Assembly: GCA_040902895.1 (NCBI GenBank) | Contig: JBBDWL010000066.1 | Location: forward strand, 1 to 64,000 | Direction of reading: 5' to 3' | Length of the DNA: 64,000 bases | Origin: JALYRV01 sp040902895 | Lineage (GTDB): Bacteria; Acidobacteriota; Vicinamibacteria; Vicinamibacterales; SCN-69-37 | Shown here: piece after piece, positions 33,637-41,441 of the stretch | How positions within the stretch are numbered: the stretch's first letter is position 1 | How the letters are laid out: each line of letters opens with the position of its first letter | The notes under the pieces: model-generated | Told to the model about the DNA's origin: nothing | What the model saw: the letters and a program-made list of their open reading frames with translations, nothing else | The model's database searches: none | Made by a program: the position numbers and the translations under genes

Positions 33637-36600
33637 ATGGTTCCAGAGTGCAACCGCTTACACCGTCTCGTCGCCGCCGCAGCCATGATTCTGATTGCCT
33701 CCACACCCGCGCTCGCGCAGCGCGGCAGAGGAGGCGGCGGGCCTCAGCCGCCGCAGCCCGTGGGTCCTCCCCGCTTCGAGTACGTCGGCCCGACCAATGC
33801 CGGGCGCATCGCCGCGGCCGCCGCGGTCGCCGGAAAGCCGGGCGTTTATTTCGCGGGTGCGGCGTCCGGCGGCGTGTGGAAAACCACCGACGGAGGCGAA
33901 ACCTGGAAGCCGACGTTCGACGGCGAGTCCTCGCAGGCGATCGGCGCCCTTGCCGTCGCGCAAAGCAATCCCAACGTCGTCTGGGCCGGCACCGGCGAAG
34001 GCTGGGCTGTTCGCGACATGGACATGATGGGCGACGGCATCTACAAGTCGACCGATGCCGGCGACACATGGACCCGGATGGGTCTCGAACAGACCGGCCG
34101 CATCGGCACCATCGTCATCCACCCAGCCAACGAGAACATCGTCATGGCCTGCGCGCTGGGGCGCGGAACGGGGCCGCAGCGCGAGCGCGGCGTCTTCCGC
34201 ACCGAGGACGGCGGCAAGACCTGGCAGCACGTGCTGTTCGTCGATGAGAAGACCGGATGCTCCGGCCTGCAGATCGCGCACAAGGACCCGAACATCGTCC
34301 TGGCGAGCACCTGGGAGATGTTCCTGCAGACGCACGTCCTCGAGAGCGGCGGCATGGGCAGCGGCATCCACATTTCGCGCGACGGCGGCAAGACGTTCGC
34401 GAAGATCACGGATCCCGGCCTTCCGAAGTCTCCGTTCGGCAAGACCGACGTGGCGATTGCGCCTTCGGATCCGAATCGCATGTACGCGCTGATTCAGACC
34501 GGCAGCGACGGCGTCACGCCGTGGGGATCGAAGACGCGCCTCAAGTCGGAAGCGCAGGGCTCGATGTGGCGATCGGACGATGGCGGAAAGACGTGGAAGA
34601 ACGTGAGCTGGGATCGCCGGCTGATCGGCCGCGCGGGCTATTACATTCGCGTCCGCGTATCGCCTGACGATCCCGATCACCTGCTCGTCGCCAACAGCAC
34701 GCTCTGGCGCTCGCGCGATGGCGGCAAAATCTGGCAAAGCGGCGGCGGCGGATGCGGCGACTGCCACGACATCTGGTGGGACACGACGCCAACCATGGCG
34801 GGCCACTACATTGTCACCGGCGACGGCGGCATGGGCATCTTCGGATCGCCGCGCAATCCGACCGGCAACACGAGCGTGTCGCTGCCGATCGGCCAGATGT
34901 ACCGGGTGACGGTGGATCAGCGCAGCCCCTACTGGGTCTACAGCGATCGCCAGGACAACGGCAGCATGCGGATCGCGAGCAACCGCCCGATTGTGCCGGC
35001 CAACGTGCCGTCGTATGCGCCGCCTGCGCCGGCGGCGCCGCCTCCGGGCGGACGCGGCGGCGGACGCGGCGGCCGTGGAGGTGGTGGACGGGGCGGCGGC
35101 GCGTCCGCGGCTCCGGCGCAGGAAAGCATGCCGTCGTGCGAATCGGGCTACACGTATCCCGAACCGAACAACTCGAAGTTCGTGTGGGGCACGTGCTATG
35201 CCGCGCACGTCGCGACGTTCGACGAGAACAGCGGGCTGCGCCGGTCGGTGAGCCCGTGGCTGCACACGCTCGACAGCGATCCGGTGGGCCTGAAGTATCG
35301 CTGCCAGTGGTCGCCGCCGCTGGCGATCGACTGGTTCGACAACTCGGTGTACTTCGGCTGCCAGGCGCTCTTCCGCACCCGTGATCGCGGCCAGACATGG
35401 GAGGAGCTGCATCCGGATCTCTCGACCGGTGACCCGAACCTCATTCGCTTCTCTGGCGGTGTCGTCGGCGACAACCTCGGCCAGTTCTATGGCGCGACGA
35501 TCTCCGCGATCGCGCCGTCGCGCACACAGAAGGGCGTCGTGTGGGTCGGCACCAATGACGGCAAGGTGTGGATCTCGCGCGACGAGGGCAAGACCTTTAC
35601 GGACCTGACGAAGAACGTCGGGATGCCGCCGCTCGGCCTCGTCCGCCGCATCGATTCGTCGCACTTCGATCCCGGTACGGCGTACATGGCCGTCGACTAT
35701 CACCTGGTCGACGTGCGCGATCCGTACCTCTATAAGACGACGGACTTCGGCCAGACGTGGACGCGCATCAGCGACGGACTGCCGAAGGGCCATCCGCTCG
35801 ATTACACGCTCTCGATTGCCGAGAATCCGCGCCGCAAAGGCATGGTGTTCGCCGGCACGGGCCACGGCTTCTTCTATTCACTCGACGACGGCAAGACGTG
35901 GAAGCAGTTCAAGGACAAGCTGCCGGCGGCGCCGGTGAACTACATCGAGGTGCCGACGAACGCGCCCGAAGTGGCGATCGCCACATACGGACGCGGGCTG
36001 TGGATTCTGCGCGACGCGTGGGCGCTCGAGCACGAAGACACGCTGAATCCACAGGCGGCGCTGCAGCTGCTGAAGCCGGTGCCGGCGACACGCGTAGCGG
36101 CGGGCGGAAACGCGGATTTCGTGTTCGCACTCGCCGCGGACCAGGCCTCGCCGATCACGCTCGAAGTGCTCGACGCGAGAGGCGCCACGGTCAACACCAT
36201 GCCGGTCAGCGGCGCGAAGAAGGGGCTCAACCGCGTGTCGTGGGCGATGACCTATCCATCGGCCAATCAGCCGGTGCTCCGGTCGATTCCGCCCGACAAC
36301 CCGTACATCTGGGAAGCCGGACGCTGGACGGCGCGCGAGCGGCCGGTGACGCACTGGGGCATCGGATCGGCGCGCTGGCAGCCTCGCGTGGCGCCCGGGA
36401 AGTACACGGTGCGCATGACGCACGACGGCAAGCAGTACTCGCAGCCGTTCGAGGTGCGGCGCGACGTGACCCTGCCGTCGACCGACGAGGATCTGCTGGC
36501 AAGCTCCGATCTGCAGCGGCAGATTGTCGGCGCGCTCAATGAAGCGGTCGACAAGATCAACCGCATCGAGATCATGCGGATGCAGGTGGAGGATCTGCGC

Positions 36601-36972
36601 AAGCAGCACGCGTCGAACCGCCAGCTCGATCAGCAGCTCGCGGCCATCTACAAGCGCATGTACGACACCGAGCTCCACTATCTGTCGCGCACCGAGATGC
36701 ACAGCGACGACAAGTGGTACGTCGAGAAGTACAAGCTGTATCTGAATCTCGTGTGGCTCCTGGGCGAAGTGGGCGGGCAGGCGAGCGACGTGGCTGGTGG
36801 CGTTGGTTATCGCCCCACTGCCGCGTCACAGAACGTGTTCCGCGATCTGTCGCAGCAGTTCGAGACGGCGGGCACCGACTTCAACAAGCTGATGCAGGAG
36901 GTCGAGGCGTTCAACAAGGCCAACGCGGGCAAGCTGACGCCGATCACCGACACGCTGCCGGCTGCGCGCTAA
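33637..36972 (+). CDS. Large Asp-box (BNR/sortilin-like) beta-propeller protein
   Basis: 1111-aa secreted protein; the ATG at 33637 gives a signal peptide ('LHRLVAAAAMILIASTPALAQ'), while the longer open frame upstream is antisense to the TPR gene. Ten Asp-box motifs of the S/T-x-D-x-G-x-T-W type can be read ('TTDGGETWKP', 'STDAGDTWTR', 'TEDGGKTWQH', 'SRDGGKTFAK', 'SDDGGKTWKN', 'SRDGGKIWQS', 'TRDRGQTWEE', 'SRDEGKTFTD', 'TTDFGQTWTR', 'SLDDGKTWKQ'), consistent with VPS10/sortilin-like propellers. A Gly/Arg-rich low-complexity linker lies at about 463-490. A helical C-terminal domain follows. Substrate unknown; likely a periplasmic carbohydrate- or peptide-binding protein. Confidence 0.87.
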   Translation: MVPECNRLHRLVAAAAMILIASTPALAQRGRGGGGPQPPQPVGPPRFEYVGPTNAGRIAAAAAVAGKPGVYFAGAASGGVWKTTDGGETWKPTFDGESSQAIGALAVAQSNPNVVWAGTGEGWAVRDMDMMGDGIYKSTDAGDTWTRMGLEQTGRIGTIVIHPANENIVMACALGRGTGPQRERGVFRTEDGGKTWQHVLFVDEKTGCSGLQIAHKDPNIVLASTWEMFLQTHVLESGGMGSGIHISRDGGKTFAKITDPGLPKSPFGKTDVAIAPSDPNRMYALIQTGSDGVTPWGSKTRLKSEAQGSMWRSDDGGKTWKNVSWDRRLIGRAGYYIRVRVSPDDPDHLLVANSTLWRSRDGGKIWQSGGGGCGDCHDIWWDTTPTMAGHYIVTGDGGMGIFGSPRNPTGNTSVSLPIGQMYRVTVDQRSPYWVYSDRQDNGSMRIASNRPIVPANVPSYAPPAPAAPPPGGRGGGRGGRGGGGRGGGASAAPAQESMPSCESGYTYPEPNNSKFVWGTCYAAHVATFDENSGLRRSVSPWLHTLDSDPVGLKYRCQWSPPLAIDWFDNSVYFGCQALFRTRDRGQTWEELHPDLSTGDPNLIRFSGGVVGDNLGQFYGATISAIAPSRTQKGVVWVGTNDGKVWISRDEGKTFTDLTKNVGMPPLGLVRRIDSSHFDPGTAYMAVDYHLVDVRDPYLYKTTDFGQTWTRISDGLPKGHPLDYTLSIAENPRRKGMVFAGTGHGFFYSLDDGKTWKQFKDKLPAAPVNYIEVPTNAPEVAIATYGRGLWILRDAWALEHEDTLNPQAALQLLKPVPATRVAAGGNADFVFALAADQASPITLEVLDARGATVNTMPVSGAKKGLNRVSWAMTYPSANQPVLRSIPPDNPYIWEAGRWTARERPVTHWGIGSARWQPRVAPGKYTVRMTHDGKQYSQPFEVRRDVTLPSTDEDLLASSDLQRQIVGALNEAVDKINRIEIMRMQVEDLRKQHASNRQLDQQLAAIYKRMYDTELHYLSRTEMHSDDKWYVEKYKLYLNLVWLLGEVGGQASDVAGGVGYRPTAASQNVFRDLSQQFETAGTDFNKLMQEVEAFNKANAGKLTPITDTLPAAR

Positions 36973-36988
36973 CGGTGGCGAGCCGCCA

Positions 36989-38755
36989 TTAGCGCAGTGT
37001 AACCGTGGCGGACACCTTGCCGCCCTTCAGCGAGTCGTACGTCACCGTCATCGGGCCGGTGCCCTTGACGATGTACTCGATGACGCGGGTCGTGCGGCCG
37101 GGGTGCCCGCTGCGCACGAGGATGCGCGACAGCGCCTTCTGATCGATCAGCTGCGTCGCGCCCGGACGGAAGCGATCGCGGACCCAGCCGGCCGACAGCA
37201 CTTCCACGCCACGCCCGCCGACCGTAAGCAGGTCGGGCCGGACGACGTTGTTGTCGGCCGCCTTCGCGAGAATCGTCGGCGTCAGCTTCGTGTTGATCAG
37301 CTCGACGCGCACGCGATGGACGCCGCCGCCGAGCGACTCGACCGACGTCTCCCCGCCTTTCATCTGCGGCATCTCGTCGGCCTGATACAGGGAGAAGGCC
37401 ATGTTGCGATGGCACAGCTCCTCGTTCATGAAGCGCGGCGGCACTCGGCCCTGCGTCTTCTTCCAGCCGCCCATCTCGACCGTGCCGTACTGCGGATGCT
37501 CGAACGGCGCCCACTCGATGTACTGATCGCCGAACTCGAGGAAGTCGTCGAAATAGAGCTGCGAGGTCCGGCCCGAGATCGGGCTTTCCGGATCGCGCTG
37601 CTGTTCCTGCAGCGCCGGGCTGTTGAAGTACTGCCCGCCGTTCCAGAGCTCGTTCGAGAACGACAGCATCCCGAGGCCGTCGTTGGTCCAGTCGATGAAC
37701 CCGCCGTGCACGGTGTAGAGCCCGCTCCAGATCACGAGGTAGCGGTAGTAGGGAAGCATGCGCTCGCCCTGGCGTCCGAGCTCGTCGTACACCGAGACGT
37801 CGGCGCGCGGGTACTCGCCCTGCCATTCGGCGCCGGGCCCGCGCAGGATCATGCCGCCGCTGTTGTGGTACGACTGCACGCCCGCGATGTTCGGGTGCGC
37901 CATCAGGAAGTCGTTGATCGCGCGCGCCTCGGGCAGCTGGAACGGATAGTCGAGCGCGCCGCCCTGGACGTACTCCGGCTGCCAGTTCGACGCCCAGTTG
38001 CGGTTGCCGTCGTAGCCGCCGACCGGGTCTTCGTTGACGCGGCCGTCGCCGTCGTTGTCGAGCCCCTCGCTGCCAAGCACGACCCAGTCGCCCGTCTCGC
38101 CCGGCGGTACCGGCTCGAGCAGCCGCTTGTCGCGCGCGCTCGCGCGCATGTTCCCCTGCCCCGGCACGTGCTTCCGGATCTGCTCGATCACCCCATTGCC
38201 GTTCAGGTCGTCGACGTCGTCTTCATCGGCCACGCCGTCGTTGTCGTCGTCGACCGGCACGTGGCCCGTGCGCGAGCCCGCGCCGGTGCCCTTGAGGAAG
38301 TGATCGCGCCCGTCGGGATTCACGGTGGGGACGATGTAGAAGACACGCTCGTCGACGAGCTTCTTCACCTGCGGGATGCGGTCGTAGTGCTCCATCAGGT
38401 ACCAGACCGTATAGAGGCTGACTTCCGCGCCCTGGATCTCGTTGCCGTGGACGTTGGCCTCGATGTACATCGCCGCCTTCGACATCTCCGGGCCGGTGTC
38501 CGGATTGTTGATGGTCATCAACATCAGGTCTTTGCCGGCGTGGCTCTTGCCGAGCGACGAGTACTTCAGGAACTTCGGCCACGCCTTTTCGAGCCGCAGC
38601 AGATCCGACTTGATCTCGTCGGTGTCGTGCCAGCGGTTGAAGTCGAGCCGCACCTTGAACTGCGGATCGGAGCCGCTGCGCTGCGCGTTGGCCGGCGACT
38701 GGCCCTCGAGACCCGCAGCCGAGAGGAGGAGGATGGCGAGAATCGTCTTCTTCAT
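36989..38755 (-). CDS. M14 family zinc carboxypeptidase, active-site residues intact
   Basis: 588-aa secreted enzyme with signal peptide ('KKTILAILLLSAAGLEGQS'). Zinc ligands are H103 and E106 in 'EANVHGNEIQGAE' and H297 in 'GVQSYHNSGG'. The substrate-binding NRN is at 251-253 and a candidate catalytic Glu is E369 ('SFSNELW'). Acidic Ca-binding-like repeats are inserted ('DDDNDGVADEDDVDDLNGNG' and 'GLDNDGDGRVNEDP'). The C-terminus (about 480-588) is a beta-sandwich-like domain. It would remove C-terminal residues from peptides in the periplasm. Its ATG overlaps by one nucleotide the stop of an M14 paralogue upstream, so the two are co-translated. Confidence 0.9.
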   Translation of the reverse strand: MKKTILAILLLSAAGLEGQSPANAQRSGSDPQFKVRLDFNRWHDTDEIKSDLLRLEKAWPKFLKYSSLGKSHAGKDLMLMTINNPDTGPEMSKAAMYIEANVHGNEIQGAEVSLYTVWYLMEHYDRIPQVKKLVDERVFYIVPTVNPDGRDHFLKGTGAGSRTGHVPVDDDNDGVADEDDVDDLNGNGVIEQIRKHVPGQGNMRASARDKRLLEPVPPGETGDWVVLGSEGLDNDGDGRVNEDPVGGYDGNRNWASNWQPEYVQGGALDYPFQLPEARAINDFLMAHPNIAGVQSYHNSGGMILRGPGAEWQGEYPRADVSVYDELGRQGERMLPYYRYLVIWSGLYTVHGGFIDWTNDGLGMLSFSNELWNGGQYFNSPALQEQQRDPESPISGRTSQLYFDDFLEFGDQYIEWAPFEHPQYGTVEMGGWKKTQGRVPPRFMNEELCHRNMAFSLYQADEMPQMKGGETSVESLGGGVHRVRVELINTKLTPTILAKAADNNVVRPDLLTVGGRGVEVLSAGWVRDRFRPGATQLIDQKALSRILVRSGHPGRTTRVIEYIVKGTGPMTVTYDSLKGGKVSATVTLR

Positions 38756-40632
38756 TATTTGAGTACCACCGTGCGCTCAGCGGCGCCGCCTTTCTGCGCG
38801 ACCGCCTTGACGGCAATCGTCTGGCCCGGCTTCGCGCGCACGATCCACTGATAGCTCTGGCGCCGCCCCGATCCGGCCAGCGCCTGGATGAAATTCGTCT
38901 TCGCGTCGCCCGAGACGATCGACTCGGGCGCAACGCCGATCTGCACCATCGTCGGCTTGACCGAGCGGGACGTCACGCCGTGTGCCGTGGACGTCGGCAG
39001 GTAGCCCGTGTTCTCGACGTCGGCCGTCACCCGGTAGAGTCCGCCGCCGAGCGCCGAGGCCTCGAGGCCGGCAATCGCGATCTTCGGGAACAGCGTCGTC
39101 AGGTACATCGCGAATGCGGCGTGCGACTTGCCGAGCGCGTCGATCTGCGATGCGGCCGGATTCGTCACGGCGTACGGCTTGAAACCGCCGATCTCGACCG
39201 CGCCAAGCGTGGGATGCGTGAACGGTGTCCAGGCGAAGAAGCCGTCGCCGATCGCCTGCGCGATGCGCAGGTCGAAGGCCGCGGTGCCCGACGCCTCGTC
39301 GGCGCCGCCCTGCGGTGATCCGCCTCCGGCTGCGCCCTGACGGCCGCCGGCGGGCTGGCCCTGCGGCGCGTTGCCTTGTCCGGCAGAAGGGGCCGTGATG
39401 CCCCATCCGGGCGTCGAGAACGACGGCACGCCGAACTGGTAATAGCCGTACTCGAAGAAGGCGCCGCCCGGCATGCGCGTGGCCGGCGCCGTGCGAATGC
39501 CCGTGAGCGCGCGATAGCGGTCGCTGATCGTGCGGAAATACTCGATGTCCTGTGCGTTCACCGTGGTGGCGGGTGGACGGGGTCCTGGCTGACCGCCTCC
39601 GCGGCCGCCCTCCGCCCCGCCACCGCGGCCCGCGCCGCCTCCCCGAAACGCGAACTGCTGTCCGCCGCCGCCGGCGAACATGCCGGCTTCGCGCGCGTCC
39701 GCCACGCTGCGATCCGCGAACGCCAGCAGGTCGATCGTCTGCGGCGGCGCGAGCGCGCCCTGGCGTGTCGGCGCCGCGATCAGGTTGTCGCTGGCGCCGT
39801 AGGTCAGGATGGCCGCGACGTTCCGCTTCTTCAGGATGTAGTCCATGATCGCGCGCGCTTCCGGCTCGCTGAGCATGTGCGGACCGGCGTCGGGCGTGTA
39901 GTACGGATAGCGGTGCTGGAAGTTGCGATTCAGATCGACGCCGCCCGGGCCGTCTTCGTTGATGAAGCCGTCGCCGTCGTTGTCGGTGCCCTCCCAGTAC
40001 ACGCTCCAGCCGCCCGCCTCGCCCTTCGCCGCGTCGGCGCGGCGGAGCAGCCGCGCATCGTCGGGATGCGCCATATACGGGCCGTTCGGATCCTTCACGC
40101 GCATGACGCTGATGAATCCGTCGCCGTTGAGATCCTCGTGACCGTCCTCGTCGGCCCGTCCGTCGTTGTCGGCGTCGAACGCGCGTGTGTTGGCGCGCGC
40201 GAAGGCCTTCACCTTGCCGAACATCTGCTCCGCGCCGTCCGGATTCGCGCGCGGGACGATGTAGACCGCGTGGTTGTCGAGCAGCGTCTTCACCTGGGCG
40301 TCTGAGGCGTACGAGGTCGCCAGATGCCGCGCGAGATACAGCGCGAGCTCGCTGCCGATGAGCTGGTCGCCTTCGAAGTTGGCGGCGACAAAGAGCGCGG
40401 GACGCGCGTCGACGGGCACGCCCGTCCGATTCGCGATCTCGACGGCCCAGACCGGGCGTCCCTGATGGCTCTTGCCGAGGTCGACGAGCGTGACGAGACT
40501 GGCGTGCGCCTGCGCGAGCGCACGCAGCGCCGACGTCAGCTCGTCGTGAGTTTTGTAGCGCGCGGCGTCCGGGGCCTGCGCGAGTGGCGCGGCCGCGGAG
40601 AGCGCGAGCACGAGAATGACAAGCTTCTTCAG
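38755..40632 (-). CDS. M14-like protein lacking zinc ligands (probable pseudo-carboxypeptidase)
   Basis: 625 aa if the CTG at 40632 is the start. AGGAGG lies 5 nt upstream and the N-terminus becomes 'MKKLVILVLALSAAAPLAQA', a textbook signal peptide; a GTG at 40611 would cut this in half. It aligns along its length with the downstream M14 enzyme ('VYIVPRANPDG', 'GVDLNRNF', the same Asp-rich inserts). The HGNE zinc motif is replaced by EGDQ (residues 87-90), the third ligand His by Gly (279), and the catalytic Glu block by 'SFSTPGW'. A Gly/Arg-rich and Ala/Pro/Gly-rich insertion is present. It probably binds, but does not cleave, the same kind of substrate, or it assists the active paralogue. 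Confidence 0.85.
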   Translation of the reverse strand: MKKLVILVLALSAAAPLAQAPDAARYKTHDELTSALRALAQAHASLVTLVDLGKSHQGRPVWAVEIANRTGVPVDARPALFVAANFEGDQLIGSELALYLARHLATSYASDAQVKTLLDNHAVYIVPRANPDGAEQMFGKVKAFARANTRAFDADNDGRADEDGHEDLNGDGFISVMRVKDPNGPYMAHPDDARLLRRADAAKGEAGGWSVYWEGTDNDGDGFINEDGPGGVDLNRNFQHRYPYYTPDAGPHMLSEPEARAIMDYILKKRNVAAILTYGASDNLIAAPTRQGALAPPQTIDLLAFADRSVADAREAGMFAGGGGQQFAFRGGGAGRGGGAEGGRGGGQPGPRPPATTVNAQDIEYFRTISDRYRALTGIRTAPATRMPGGAFFEYGYYQFGVPSFSTPGWGITAPSAGQGNAPQGQPAGGRQGAAGGGSPQGGADEASGTAAFDLRIAQAIGDGFFAWTPFTHPTLGAVEIGGFKPYAVTNPAASQIDALGKSHAAFAMYLTTLFPKIAIAGLEASALGGGLYRVTADVENTGYLPTSTAHGVTSRSVKPTMVQIGVAPESIVSGDAKTNFIQALAGSGRRQSYQWIVRAKPGQTIAVKAVAQKGGAAERTVVLK

Positions 40633-41429
40633 AAATGCCTCCTGGAGTCGGGAAGGTTTGGGATCGGCAACGTCCGGAAGCTAATCAGCTTCTCGACGTT
40701 GCCGCTGACGCCCTCGGCCTGCCAGATCGCGGCGTTGAGGCGATAGGCGGTCAGCGTGCGGGAGTCGGCGGACCAGCGCAGGGATCCGGGATCGTACGCG
40801 TCGCCGTTCGTGCCGTCCGAGGTGAGCATCGTCGCGGTGCCGCCGCCCCTCGACTCCGCTCGGGGCGCGGGACGGACGGCGACGTTGTTGTTGTGGACGA
40901 ACGCCTCGAGCGAGCCGTCAGGCGAGCGCACCGGCTTACTCGCCTCACTCGCCTCACTCGCCTCACTCGCCTTACTCGCCTTACTTCCCTCACTTGCCCT
41001 GCCGCGAGGCAGGCACTCGTAGTCGGTCGGCGGTACCTTGTTCCAGTCCCACTTGATCTGGAGCTCACACCGCCACTGCTGGCCATCGAGCACGAACTCG
41101 ACGGCCATCGCGCCTTCCTGGATGTAGGCGTTCGAGCCGTCGTACTTCACGACGAAGCGCGCGGCCGGATCCGCGAACGGCAGCGTCAGAGGCGTGAACT
41201 CGTATCCCGTGCGCAAATTCAGCTCGATCGCGAGCCGCTGGTGGTCGAACAGCGGCGACTTCGCGCCATGCTTCGCCTCGACGGTGAGCCACACGTGCCC
41301 GCCCGGTACGGTCTTCCGGTACCAGAAATGGTCCGGTTTCGCCCAGACGCGCTCGCTCACCGACGGCAGGGCCGCCTGGCTGTGCGCCACGAATGCCAGA
41401 GCTCCGGAAACCAGAATAGCGAGCAGCAT
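40629..41429 (-). CDS. Truncated S9/DPP-IV-like N-terminal domain protein
   Basis: 266 aa with a signal peptide ('LLAILVSGALAFVAHSQAA') and GGAGG upstream of the ATG. It matches the start of dipeptidyl-peptidase IV-like S9 proteins ('VWLTVEAKHGAKSPLFDHQRLA'-type region, 'RSPDGSLEAFVHNNNVAV', 'TSDGTNGDAYDPGSLRWSADSRTLTAYRL', each quoted in part). Full proteins have ~700 residues with a C-terminal alpha/beta hydrolase, which is absent here, so this is either a truncated remnant or a minimal propeller fragment. A 9-bp tandem repeat encodes seven Ala/Gly-Ser-Glu/Lys units within it (40935-40997). Its stop codon overlaps the CTG start of the next gene. Confidence 0.7.
   Translation of the reverse strand: MLLAILVSGALAFVAHSQAALPSVSERVWAKPDHFWYRKTVPGGHVWLTVEAKHGAKSPLFDHQRLAIELNLRTGYEFTPLTLPFADPAARFVVKYDGSNAYIQEGAMAVEFVLDGQQWRCELQIKWDWNKVPPTDYECLPRGRASEGSKASKASEASEASEASKPVRSPDGSLEAFVHNNNVAVRPAPRAESRGGGTATMLTSDGTNGDAYDPGSLRWSADSRTLTAYRLNAAIWQAEGVSGNVEKLISFRTLPIPNLPDSRRHF
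40935..40997. repeat. In-frame 9-bp tandem repeat (7 units)
   Basis: Seven consecutive 9-bp units close to CTCACTCGC, three of them identical, encode (A/G)-S-(E/K) repeats in the truncated DPP-IV-like protein. The unit length keeps the frame, so copy number can vary without destroying the gene. Confidence 0.85.
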
Positions 41430-41441
41430 CAGACCTCCACT

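Noticed and set aside
33658..35865. 735-aa antisense frame opposite the propeller gene
   Set aside because: Arg/Ala/Val-rich composition without motifs; the plus strand encodes ten Asp boxes and must be the real frame.
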